The translations under genes were made by a program, and so were the position numbers. DNA of 64,000 nt from Eudromia elegans (taxonomy: Eukaryota > Chordata > Aves > Tinamiformes > Tinamidae). The stretch's first letter is position 1. Each line of letters starts with the position of its first letter. The stretch spans positions 3,009,391-3,073,390 of the forward strand of contig PTEX01000015.1 in the NCBI GenBank assembly GCA_003342815.1, in the 5' to 3' direction. This document shows positions 24,292 through 36,752 of the stretch, piece after piece. The notes beneath the pieces are model-generated. The model saw only the letters and a program-made list of their open reading frames with translations. It had not been told where the DNA came from and did no database searches.

Positions 24292-27200
24292 AAAAATTTT
24301 AGGTTCTCGCAAATATGACAATTAATTTCACTGCAGGATCTTGTCTCAAAAGTAGCTTTGTTCTGCTGCACTGCAATGCTTCATGTTGTGTTTGTTTGTA
24401 TAGGAGTGGCTCTAATCTGGGCTATTGCCCTCTAACCTGCTGCTCCCTTGGGTCCTGCTGGCTGTGGGCACTTGATCTAGTGCTGCATTTTGTTAACATC
24501 CAGTCACCAGACTGAATGCTGGAGGAGGAATGGATATTGTCTATGTCACCATAGTATATCACATTGTCTACACCAGAATAATATGTTGTATTTCTAATGT
24601 GCTCGATATGTGGGAGTCTTAATGAACTTTACAAAAGTGAATTAAATATATTCACTAAATAAGTTATACTATAATATACAACATAGTAGAATATAAAAAG
24701 GAATGTGTATGTATTATACATATAATTACATATAATATTACAACAGTCTTGTATCACAAATGGGGAAAAACAAAAAAAACAAACAAAAAACCCCAGTTTT
24801 ACTAGAGCTTATGGACTGATTTGGTTATGGAAATGAGGAAATTCTGGAGTTTTGGGATCTCTCTGAAAAAAGAAAAAGAAGCAAAAACTAGGCTGGAAAA
24901 CAAGTAAAAAATCTCATTCTTTTTCATTCCATAATTTCCTATTTAAATGCTGCATGTTACCACTGCCATAAGTTACAATGCTTTTTGTGAGGAAATTTGG
25001 AGTTGCACAAACTGACTCTGTCTGCCAAAAAGGTTTAATTTAATATAATTGTTTGCTGAGCATAAGAAAGCAAGGAATTTCTCAAGTTTTACATGCTCTA
25101 AAGCAAAGCTTTTTGTAATAATAGCTGCTTGGCATTATCTTTAATTGATATGACAGATACTTTTGGTATTTCCTAGCCTTTCCTTCCTTGAGGAAAGTAC
25201 ATATATTATTCCAATTTTACCTGCATTCAATTCTCTGTGCTCAGATTCCCTCAATTATAAATACAATCTTGTAATAATCTGCATGGTGCCAGTTTACTAG
25301 GCCTTAGATCAAAAACATCCATTTAACATGAATATTTAGTCTGTAACACAATTAGTTTTTTTCATGACAACCTATGGGAATATATGAGTCAGCTTTTCAA
25401 AGCTACTGAGAACATTTAACTCCCACCTAGCTCAGTAAGACCATAGGCAGCTCAGCCCTCTGAAAATCAGGCCTACCGTGGATGCCCATATTCTTCCCTA
25501 TAATGTAATTCAAATGGGAATTTCATTACATTTATATTTTCACATGTAAAATCCCTTAAATGACTTGCATATGGTGGAAATATCTGATAGATCATGCCGA
25601 GATAATGATCAATTTGTCTTGCTCACCATTTATTTCACAGTGGAAATTTCCCTCTACAAAAGTTTGTGGAGGCTTTGTTGTCTTCTTACAACTGCACTGT
25701 CCCCTCCTGCGTTTTATCTTCTGAGATTTGTATTTACACAGTTCAACAGTTAGACTGAGCATTTAACTTTGACTTTCTTTGTCGGTTCCTGGATTTTAAA
25801 ACCTGATATTATTTTGACCATGGAAAACCTAGGCTAACCTAGTGGATAAAGGGTAGTTCAGCCCAAATGGTGAAATTTTCCTTTCTAGCCCAATCATGCC
25901 AAAGGTTGATGGGGTTTGCATGCTTAGACTTGAATTTTTGCTGATGAAGTGCATCCACTGTACTTCACTAAAAGGAGCTCAGTAAAAGTATATGGGTTAT
26001 GGTCAGCAGTGTTTGGGTAAAGCATTTGTGTAATTTTCTCAAGTGGCAGTGACTCGACACCGTCTGCTCAAGCAGTTTTAAGAAAACACTTTTTAAAACT
26101 ATTTAGTTTTCCAAAAGATACTACATGTGTTTGAACATGAACCTTGATGATCCTGTTTAAAACACGAAGTATTTATATCTGATAAATTGTTTTTCCATTA
26201 GTCTCTGGAATCTGACAGTCACGATGCATGTAAGAAGGATGAGCAGGTTTGATCTTTGAGAAACTCTTCTTTAGACAGGTAACAGATGCATCCCAATCCT
26301 CCAAAAATGATGAATGAATAGTTTCTGCTTTATATTTTAACTACGACAATGTTCTGATAACTTCTGCAATAACGAATGAGCAACTTTGCATTCTATGAAT
26401 GGGATCTGGATGCTTAGGGTGTTATTTAATATTATGAGTAATTTGGCCTAATATGGATGCTTCTGTGTATTCTGAGAACTCTGGAAAACTTTGTCTTGAT
26501 ACACTTCATTTCTTCTTCCTCATTATGATAGTTAATATTCTTAGAATGACTCTCTAATAAGCTGTCAACTCTCCTGAACTACCCTTTCACCTATATTAAT
26601 TTTGAGAAGTATAACTTATACTATTTATATACCGAAATGTGCTTCCTTTAGTTCTTATCTTTACTGTGGTTTTCTTCCATCTTTTTGCAAGAAATATGAA
26701 CCTTCATCAGTCTTACAGCAATTGTTAGTCCTCACTCACAATTTCGTAGTTGGTTATAGTTAAATGTAGGAGATCATCCTATCAGCTCTTTTCTTCGTTT
26801 CTGTTCCCAAATAGTTACTGTGGATGTCTTGACAAGATTTGTCTTGCTAACCACATAGTTAAATAATAAAATCTTCAGTCAGATCTATTGGAGCCATTCT
26901 GAGATGCATTATATTTTTCTACTACAGTCCCCACCAATGTAAAGAATGAGGATACTAGGAAGGTGGAACTTATTCTTGTTTGGGTAAGGTGTGGTAAGTG
27001 GTTTTCTACAAACACCTGTACATGGGAGGGAGTGTCTAAACTTTACGTCCCCTGTTGCCTAGACTGAAAGAGAGATTCAGGAAGGGATCCACAAAATTTC
27101 ACCATCTGGAAAGCTATCTCAGCTAGCCAAGAGCTCAATCTCTTCATTTCCAGGTCTTTTGAGGTTTTAAGTCCCTTTGGGTAGAAGAGGCTTAGGAAGA

Positions 27201-29549
27201 TATGTTTAATTAGGATTTCTACTTCGAACTCTCCTAGACTTCGATGCTTATGGCAGCTCTTTCTCAATTACACCACCATCCCACCTTCAACACGCTTGTA
27301 AACTTCACCAGCGTAGGCACCTATTCCTCTCCTATCTATGAACTTAATGGTTAAAATAGTCCTCCTGAATGGAGATGGTGATCATGACTGAATCTGCTTC
27401 TGTGTCTGAGGGAAGTTAAACCAGACTTCTCAAAGCCAGATCACTAGTAAGTGTACCTGGGAAGTCCCTGCTACACACATGAGGAGGGTTAGAAGGGAGT
27501 TAAAGCTGCCTCAGGCCTGCTATTACTGTTGTTACAGAGGTGGTTCTTACAGTGGCATAGCAGACTCTACCCTCCCTAAATCACTTTTTTCTGAGTAATT
27601 TCCTCCTGTGTTTAGCACTGATGACAGACAGACGAGCACCACCTTGGCTCCACAACACCTCATGGCAGAAGTATTCACCAAAGCAAGAATGAGAGGGTGC
27701 CCCTGCAGTAGCCTGCCCTGGGGACTTTGCTGGCTAGCCTTGGCTTGCAGGAACTTGTATGCTGCGACTTGGGTTGAAAGAAAAAAGTGAGCACAGGAGA
27801 AAATCACAAGTGTTCTTTTCAAAGCATTTCTTGTAAGTCTTCTGTTTTGTTTTCCAGCATATAAGAACTAAACACTCTCATCTTGACAGTATTCCTAGAG
27901 AGTAACCTATTCTCTTAAATATCTGTTGTGTTATTTATAAATGAATGTACATAGCTGTGCAGAGACACATCTACACAAACTATATGGTCGAGATTCCTGC
28001 CAGATAGAAAAGTGTTAGAGCCAGTATTCCTTTATTATGTACTTAAGTATCTTATTTATCTTCTCTAACTCATTTCACAAAGGATTATATAGAAAATGAG
28101 AAATTTTGTTCTCTTAATTATATTGCCATAATCTATAAAATAGCAGAGAAAATAATGAGACAGGTATATTTTACAGAAAGAGAATAGGAAAGTTCTGCAA
28201 GATGGTCTACCCCACAAATTTTGCCCCAAAAGGTAAGATTATAAGCAAGTATCTGTGCTCAACTTATCAAAGTTTATTTGCTAATTAAGAGTCTATTATT
28301 ACACAGAAGGACATAACAAGTAAGCACAACATTCAATACAAGCCCATCATATTCAGCAGCCTGGTAATAAGGTTAAAACACTTGCAGAAAACAAACTAAA
28401 TGCAACCCACAAAACCCCCTTTAAAAAACTCTCTCCAAAAATCGTTGTAGTCCAAATGAAAACTATTAGTACTGATAAATAATAGTGATATCATGACATT
28501 GTTTATTTATTGTCATTGAGATTTTATTTTGGAGCAAAATATTTAAGCAAATACAGAACTCTAACATTTTGGACTTAAATAGAGCATTGGTATTAAAATA
28601 TTTCCCGTTGATACGGAGTACAATTCAGCCAGAAACTTAAATCAGGGTCAAGTCACAAGTCATCTGTATTGCTATAAACACCCTTGCTGAATGCAGAAAT
28701 CCAGTCACAAAAGACTACTCCTTATTCTATTCTGACTTTGGTAAGAAAAACACATTTACTCATCCTATTTATTTTTTATTGCTTTAATTATCCCAGCAAC
28801 ATGATCATTCAACAAAAGAGCATTCTTGGTCATGAAAAAAAGTATGATAAATGATCAAAATAAAATTTGCCATTCCAGAATTGACTTTTAAAGCTTCTTC
28901 TCGCCAAAACATTGACATCATATGTGACACTGGCAGTTTTTGAATATAATACATCACTCATTACAAAATAGTTTCCATCCTAGTTTATTAAGGATAAATA
29001 ATAATAATATGTAATTAATTACTAGGTTACTATTTTCCAGATTATTAAAAAAATCATTAAAATCTTCATAGCAACACCCCTATTTTTCATACAGAAAAAA
29101 GGATGGGCTGACGCTTTTTACAGATCACATTTTCACCCTTTAACTGTGTGGAGATTCATCTGCTGAGTTCAGGGAATAGTTATCTGACTTCCCCTGTCTC
29201 CATAGGTCCAGGAGCTTGGCCTCAAGCATTCTGCTGCTCACATTCATTCACTAGATTCCTCAGCGGTGCAGAAGGTCTTAGACATAAAGAGTGAGACCTG
29301 CCGAAAGAAAAGGACATGCAGTTATCTTCTTTCTTCTCTTGGGGAATGTGTAAGGAGAGAAGGAGCACATGGAAGTGTTTGGCAGCATGGGCAACATCTG
29401 AAGGTGAAAAGAAAAGCCCCTTAAAGTAAAAAAAAAAATCCCTTAGTTGAAGGTATTTGGCCTGTAACAGGAACTAAGGTAATTTTTTGGTAGAAAGCAG
29501 AGCAGTAGGGAATCAGAGCAGTGTTTGTTGATCCACCTCTTGCTTAGTC

Positions 29550-29650
29550 TCTGCTAGGGAGGAAGGGAGGGGAAGGAAGGGGGAACAGGATGAAGTGCAA
29601 GGGTGAGGAAGCAAAGGAGGGCAGAGGGAGTCAAAGCCTGCAGGGAAGGC
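29550..29650 (+). repeat. Purine-rich tract
   Basis: The + strand is dominated by G and A (GGAGGAAGGGAGGGGAAGG and similar), followed by further purine-rich sequence up to about 29850. It is a degenerate GGAA-like low-complexity tract. The 62-codon frame that crosses it on + has no recognisable family. Confidence 0.6.
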
Positions 29651-31389
29651 AGCATAGTTTTAAAGGCCCAGGGATGGAGGAAAAGAGCAGAAAAATGCAT
29701 AGATCACTGAGTTACAAAGCAAAGGGAGCAGAAAAAGGAATATTGGGAGTCTGGAAAGATGGTTACTTGAAAGACTGAATCTCTCCAAACACAGTAAAGA
29801 AAAGCATGGTAGATGTAGAGAGAAGGACAAGTGGAATAAAATCAGATCAAAGCTGAATAACTGCAATGGTTGTTGTAGTTTGTTTGTCTCTACAAATAAT
29901 TCACTGCCTCAATAACAAAGTGCTGGCCCCATGCATAGTGTTGTATGTTTAACAATAACCAGTAACAGACATAGTAGAAACATAGCACATCTGTGTGTAT
30001 AGGTTCCTTTTCTAAAAAAAAAAGGCCTTTATTCAACATTTTTTGCCACATATTAGAACCCTTTAAAATCAAGATAACCACTTTTCTGTTAGAACAAAGA
30101 GTAACAGGCACTTGCTCCACAGCTTTTATTTCAGTTAGCAAAGCGTGACTGATGACAGAGGAATCTCACAGATTTACACCAACTGACATCCCACCATAGG
30201 AGCTTAAGTTTCCTCACATCACAAATGCACAATATAGACAGTCATTTTATCTGCAAGCTTTATAATAATGGCAAAGAGAAATTACTGAAGTTTGACAAAT
30301 GCCTTGACCTCCTGTTTTTTTCTTTTCCCCTGTAATGTTAGCCTAGGCAAAACTATACTGCACTGCAGGTTATCAGTTGACTTCTGTCTCAACCAACAGA
30401 TGGGAGTTTGTCTAGTTAACTGAGATATCAGATGCTCCAGCAGTAAAGCACAAATGACCACAGATGATCAAAGTCCTTCTAGTGAGCCTTTATATCCATC
30501 AGGATAAACACATATTCCTCAAAAGACAAAAAAGCAGAGTAACACCAGGGCACAGCTAATGCTTTTGCAGAGGTGTTTTGTTTTGGTTTTTTTTTGTTTT
30601 GTAGGCGGCTTGTTGAATTCTGAGCAGCAGCTTAAGAAAAAGGCCAGTGGATAGAAGCAATAAAATACAAATATGCTTCTGCTGCAGCAGGCAGCACTGT
30701 AGCTCCATGGCACAATAGCTGAAGATTATAACCCACACTGTCTCTTGCTCTTTGCTGTAAATTTCCTTTGTTTTTTCAGTGCCAACCTCCTTTCTGTCTC
30801 TTCCGTATTATTTCTCATCTGTGGACACTTATGTTACACGGATGCAGGAGAGGGAGCTATGCTCTTGCAAGGCCAGCAGAAGTCTATGGCGATTTTCTGA
30901 CCCTTCCTCTCCACGTTCCCATGCCTGCTGCCCTTGTGCTGTGTCTGCCCAGGGGAAAGTGGGCATAGACTGAGCACAGAAGACAAGGAGCTCATGTTGG
31001 CAAAGAAAGAGCACTATTTAGGCTAATGTGTCAGAAACACAGGCTTCACAATCAAGTAAACCAAAGCACAAAATGTAGGTGTATATGCCTAGACTCAGAT
31101 CAGGACTGAATTTATTGCATTAGGTTAAAAAGTACAGGATGGCTTCACTAGGGCTGAGACCCTGGTGAGGAGCTAGTGAGAAGCTGGTGGTCAGAAACCT
31201 GTTGTCAATGTTAAGTGCATGGATGAATGGCACACTAGGCAGCATTGCTCTGTTTCTTTTACTGTGACAAGCTGTTCCCTTCTGGCTCTAGAGGGGAAAA
31301 ATGCTTTTCCCTGAAAAATATTTTCAGAGTGACAAATCTATGCAGCACAGCTTTGTCTGTGAAATAAAGGAATGCTTTCAAGGATCTAT

Positions 31390-32175
31390 TCCATGCTTCT
31401 GTCTCTAATTTTACTTCTTTATTGTACTAGCTCTTTCTTTAAATTTCCATTCTCATTTTCTTCCTTTGCAGCTGAAACAACTGGGCTTTCCTCCAGGCCT
31501 CCACCCATCTTTCTAAATTTCTGTCTTTTTCCTCACTAGCACTTTGCTTCACACTGTTTTTCTTCTCCTATTTTGTGTGGATTTTCTTTCTCCATTCCCA
31601 TTCTATTTTCTTCCCCCAGCCTCCTTAGACCACAAACCTCTTGCCTACATACACTTTTTTCCTGCACTTCTTTAATAAAATATTCTTTCTCTTCTTCCCC
31701 CAACATTTTTGGGGAGTTCTGGTTGTAATTTTTCTCATTACCACTTTCTTGCTTGCCTTCCACTCATGCACTTCTCTTTTTTCTCCCTGGACTTCTTGTG
31801 TTTCTGTTTCTCCCTTGTTTCCCATTATCCGCTTTCTTTCTTTATAATTTGATGTCTTTGCCCCAGTTTCTCTAGCTTTATTTCATGTCTCTACCATTTA
31901 GATTATTCTTGCAACTGCTATACATTCTTTTTAGATGTTGAACAAACTCCAAATTCTGCTGTTTGGTGGATGCTGAATGGCATTTTCCAACTCACAGAAT
32001 GTGATTCTTTATCTCGCTTTCTGCATTTCTGGCATCCTGCTCCCCATTCTGTTTTTCCCTTTCATTCTTTAGTTCTTTGACACTCAACTCTTCTCCATTC
32101 TCCCTAGGCAATTCTCTCCCATTTTCCCTCCAGACATCCATTTCTTTCCTCACCTTTACTCCTCAAACTCATGCT
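31390..32175 (+). repeat. Long pyrimidine-skewed, degenerate repeat-like stretch
   Basis: For nearly 800 bases the + strand is strongly enriched in C and T without being a simple microsatellite. Related phrases recur, for example CCATTCTCATTTTCTTCC, CCATTCCCATTCTATTTTC and CCCCATTCTGTTTTTCCC. This suggests an old, diverged minisatellite or a decayed polypyrimidine tract. Complementary open frames of 65-75 codons on both strands follow from the composition. Confidence 0.5.
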
Positions 32176-35100
32176 TTTATTTAGTTGTTCATAAGTAATT
32201 TTTTTCATATTTAAATTTTCCTGTCACTAATTCAGAGCAGCTGAGTTTGATTCAGACCTTTGGGACAATGTTCTCTCTCCATGTTTGCTCTACTGACTGC
32301 ACTGCAGCTATGCTAGTTTACATGGGTTATGCTGGGTGTCTGGCACTGGGTGTGAACTCTTTCAAACCTGGGCTCCTTGTCCACCCTGGTATACATTGCA
32401 CTTGAGAAAAGTTTTCACTTAATTTCTCTTCAAATTTGTTTTGGCAGTTCATTCCATCTTGTGTTAAACAAAAATAAAAACAAAAACATTCTTTAACTGA
32501 ACAATATTACAAAGTAAATATAAATATCTTCTTTGCTATATTAAAATTTTGGAATGTCTGCCATTGAATTAGATTTCATTTTAAAACCCACTCTAGTATT
32601 TTTAGCTATGGGTAGCGTGGAAAATCTATATTCCTATTGTTTGGGAAAAAAATATATTTTATGGTAGAAAGAGAGAAAATAGTTGCTACGTTGGATGTCC
32701 TTTGGATATTTTACTTTGGTAAGTGTTTACTTTTATTTCCTTTTGATTTTTAAAACTGTAACCAGATGTATAGTCTTTGAAATTCTCTTCAATAAGAGAA
32801 AATATTTTGTTTCAGTGACATGTATTTAAATCTCATAAGCTGATATTAAAACTCAGTTTATGCTTTTATTTCCATTATACACTTTATTCTCTTCATTTCG
32901 CCTTCACTTCCCCTTCATTTGCCAGTAAATTGCTGGCAATTTTCATTATCTGTGAAAATTTTCCTAACAATGCACAAATGTTTTTCTGTTTGAGAGAATT
33001 TGTTTTGCTTTGTTTTGGGACTTCCAAAACAAGCCTGAAAGCCTAGTGGAGGTGCAGAGTGAGCTGCAAGATTGATCAGTAGCGTGACAATTGCAATTTC
33101 ATGTTTGACTTAGGGAATAGAGAGAAACAACTCCAGTAGAAATAGGGAACTATCCTACCATTTAACCCAAATATGAAGGTTTATATGTACCTCCTGGAAG
33201 ATCTTTGATGCTTTGTAAACAGAAATGCTGTTGAAAGAGATATTAAAACATCTTTATCACCAAGATCAACATTTTTTTTCTGTCTGCTAGCTAGCAAAAA
33301 ATCTGAGAGTGGGACATGCCTAACAGATTGTGGTTTTAGTTAAAAGTAGTTAGCTATATTTCAAGGTGAATTCAGAGTTAATCAAGGGTTCTGGAATGGC
33401 AGCAGCAAGGACTGCAGTCTTTATCTTGACCTCAGAAGTTTACAGCAGGACTAGAAAAATAGTTATCTTCTCTGCTCAATAACAAACCTCCTCCTGTTCT
33501 AAAGGATAAGATACAGTACTCCAGTTCCTTGACATTTGAAGTGTTCATTAAATGTACAAACAGGTGCTGACTGTGCTATCTGGGCACCGCTCTGAGATGA
33601 ATTAATCCACTAGCCAAATAACTGCCAAATTGCCTGGATTGAAGTGAGAAAGATTTGAAACAAGCAAGAGAAGAAAAAGCTGACCAAAAGAGGACAAGCA
33701 AAGACAAAATTCTTTCTTCTACAATCTAGAAACAAAAGTTTTATTTATTTATTTATGTACTTTTATTTTTTATTGCATGAGCTGTGCCCTTGAGCTCTCT
33801 CACTCCAAGGTAACATGTTAGTGCTGGTTCTGCTGCATCTGGAGCACTCTCTTTGCTGAGGGAGAAATATCCACGTCCCTGTGGCACGCATACAAGCCTA
33901 AGAACAACTATTGAAAGGAGTTGCAGCTGCAAAACCTCTTAAAGGAAAATTAAGAAAATGTGCCTTTTCATCTTCACTGCTTCAAAATTGCTTATGACAG
34001 CTGTAATTACAAACAACTATACAAATGCAAAGAAAATACAAACAATTGAAAAACACCCTTTCTTACACAAGGGATTATCTCCAACATTATGCTTATTTTA
34101 TTAAACTTGACAGGTAATAAAGTATGAATGTAATGTAAAAAATAGAGCCATAATAAGATGTATTGCTTCTGAGATCAAGTATGGTTACGGCTGGTACTTG
34201 AAAACAAATGCATAAACACAGAAGTGTTCAAATCAAGAACTGCAGATCAAGTAAAGGTCAAATCTCTGGAAAATATTTTAAAACACAAATATGGCAGTGG
34301 AAAAGGAAAAAATATTTGGAGTCATGTATCAAATATAGACCAGATAACTACTTTGTAAATGATGAATCTGTTATCAGATTGCTTATGTAACAGTAGAGGA
34401 AGAAAACTGGAAGGAGGAAAAAAAATGGAGTAGAATGGAAATCTAGAGGAAGATATTAATATCTTTCCTCTTATTTCACATTTGTTTTTCCCATTTGTTT
34501 AATCTGATGGGGGATTTATCAAGTTTTATGAATGACTTAACTCATGAAGGACAGCACTAGAAGGACAATTGTTCCACCAGAACATGGCAGGGCATTTTGC
34601 TTAGGCCAAGAAACATCAGCTCTAATTTAACACAAGTGATAAATTTTATTTTCTATTGCTTCTTCCTTCCCCTTCCCTCCAGGGCACCCTTGTCTATGGC
34701 TGAAAAACATGTTCGACTAAAACCTATCTACCTTGACACAGAGATTCCAGGAAAGAGATGGTCCCGTAGTTAATTGCTCTTCTTGTTAAAGATGAATACA
34801 TGATTCCACATATTTGAAGTGTGTTTTAGATTACATGCACCCATATTTAAATAAACGCAGCTGTGTTTTATTATTACTTTAAGCTGACTCAGTTGAACCA
34901 ACATTAAATCAAATAGATGCTTGTCCATGAAGACAATGGCCCCCATGTCCAAGTCAAGCTCTGATATTCACCATGGTGGAAGAGCTGCTGCTAAAATAAC
35001 TGACAGGAAAGTTTTGTTGATATGACTGTTGCTCATTGAGATATTTGTTTAGCTAAACTGTGGACTGTAGGAAAAACAAGCAAGGAAAGAAAGAAAATAG

Positions 35101-35717
35101 TCACAGATAAGCCATGGCATGGTAGATATTTGAAGGCCGTTACATAACCAAGGCAGAACCAGGGCCTTTACAGGTGCTGGCTTAACCTTCAGCTTATCTC
35201 CTCCTAAGGAAAGAAAAGCTCAGGAACTGAAAACAGGTTGGGGCTTAGATGAGATTTCACTTGATCTACAGAAGTGGTAAGATAAGGAGATGGAGGGAGG
35301 AGAAGAATCAGACCATGACAAAAGCATATGTTCCATTGTTTTAAATCTCATCTTGCTCTTTATACAAAGAGCAAGCTGTGGTGTTTGACAGTGCTAGGCC
35401 AGTTCTCTGAGAAATGGTCCAGTTGCTGACAGTTTGTGGCTCAAGAATGCTCTGAGGTAAAAATGATGTCTCTGTGTTTAATAATACTCTGTGTATTTCT
35501 TTTCAACATTGTCGTCAGTCCCTTATTAAACTTTTAGGACGTCTTGGTCAAGGAGCTTCATAACTTAAATATACATTATGTAAAAAGAAAGATTTCCCTT
35601 TATTTCCTTTGAATCTTTCACTTTCTAATTTTGTTGCATGGGGAAAATCAACAGAAAATTGTAATCAGTTTACAACCACTTAAACAATTACTGAAAACAG
35701 CTTCAACAAAGTCTTTC

Positions 35718-35816
35718 TCTTATGAGGGCTTCCAGGCACTACAGAGGTACATAGACACTGAAAAGGCAGAATTGCTGGTATTGAACCCAGGCAGACCTAC
35801 CAACTGAGCTTGATTG
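35718..35816 (-). mobile_element. tRNA-derived SINE remnant, MIR-like
   Basis: Read on the - strand, AGCTCAGTTGGTAGG resembles a tRNA box A. It is soon followed by TCTGCCTGGGTTCAATACC, which contains a box B (GGTTCAATACC) and closely resembles the MIR phrase that ends in CTGCCTGGGTTCAAATCCC, and then by AGCAATTCTGCC, as in MIR. Only about 8 bases separate the boxes, so it cannot be a tRNA gene. It looks like an old, internally shortened SINE fragment. A CR1 begins 20 bases away. Confidence 0.55.
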
Positions 35817-35836
35817 ATATGTAAAATCATGTAATT

Positions 35837-36752
35837 CATAGAATCACAGAATACTTAAGGTTGGAAGGGACCTCTAGAGATCACCAATCCAAACCCCCCT
35901 GCACACGCAGGGTCCCCTAGAGCATGTGGCACAGGGTGATGTCCAGGCGGGTTTTGAAGGTCTCCAGAGAAGGAGACTCCACCACCTCTCTGGGCAGCCT
36001 GTTCCAGGGCTCTGTCACCCTCACTGTCAAGAAATTCTTTCTCAAGTTCCTGTGGAACTTTTGATGCCTCAGTCTGGGGCCATTTCCTCTAGTCCCATCG
36101 CTGGCCACCACTGAGAAGAGGCCAGCCCCATCCTCCTCACTTCCTCCCTTGAGATACTTACAGGCACTGATTAGATCCCCTTTGAACCTTCTGCAGGCTG
36201 AACAGGCCCAGCTCTCTCAGCCTTTCCTCACAGGGCAGATGTTCCAGGCCCTTAATCATCTTCGTAGCCCTGTGCTGGACTCTCTCCAGCAGCTCCACAT
36301 CCCTCCTGCACTGAGGAGCCCAGAACTGCACACAGTACTCGAGGTGCGGCCTCACCAGGGCTGAGTAGAGAGGCAGAATCGCCTCCCTTGACCAGCTGGA
36401 GATGCTCTTCTTAATGCACCCCAGGATCCCATTGGCCTTCTTGGCCACGAGGGCACACTGCTGCATCATGGTCAACTTGTCGTCCACCATGACGCCCAGG
36501 TCCCTCTCTGCGGGGCTGCTCTCCAGGAGGTCGGTTCCCAGCCTGTAGGCGTGTCTGGGGTTATTCCTGCCCAGGTGCAGGACCCTACACTTGCCCTTGT
36601 TGAGCTTCATGAGGTTACTCGCCGCCCAGCTGTCCAGTCTGTCCAGGTCTCTCTGGATGGCAGCGCAGCTCTTCGGGCTATCAGCTACTCCTCCCACTTT
36701 CATATCATCAGCAAACTTGCTGAGGGAGCACTCCATCCCTTCATCTAGGTCG
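35837..36752 (-). mobile_element. CR1 LINE, 5'-truncated copy (RT C-terminal part and 3' UTR)
   Basis: The 3' end is at the left: CATAGAAT CACAGAAT octamers (ATTCTRTG on the element strand) at 35837-35852, then the standard avian CR1 3' UTR with a CCCTGC-ACAC-GCAGGG hairpin at 35897-35912. The - strand then encodes the C-terminal part of CR1 [59 protein letters not shown] and [14 protein letters not shown]. The FADD catalytic motif is intact but little lies upstream of it. The open frame spans 36158-36752 (about 200 codons in the element) and shifts frame before the 3' part (35917-36111). The 5' truncation is at about 36752, where an 11-base direct repeat (GTGAGATACTC) starts. It is a dead-on-arrival copy typical of CR1. 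Confidence 0.95.

Larger units (their letters stand above)
19930..35715. other. Gene desert, unique noncoding DNA
   Basis: About 15.8 kb with no recognisable coding exon, RNA gene or transposon on either strand. Open frames are all under 100 codons and look random. Local structures worth noting are listed separately: a palindrome at 21912, a short tandem duplication near 24269, a purine-rich stretch at 29550 and a pyrimidine-rich stretch at 31390. The lack of CR1 here contrasts with the CR1-rich DNA to its right and could mean constraint or chance. Confidence 0.6.

Noticed and set aside
35760-35816. tRNA gene on the - strand
   Set aside because: Box A and box B are present but only about 8 bases apart and there is no anticodon arm or paired acceptor stem. 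It fits a SINE remnant.
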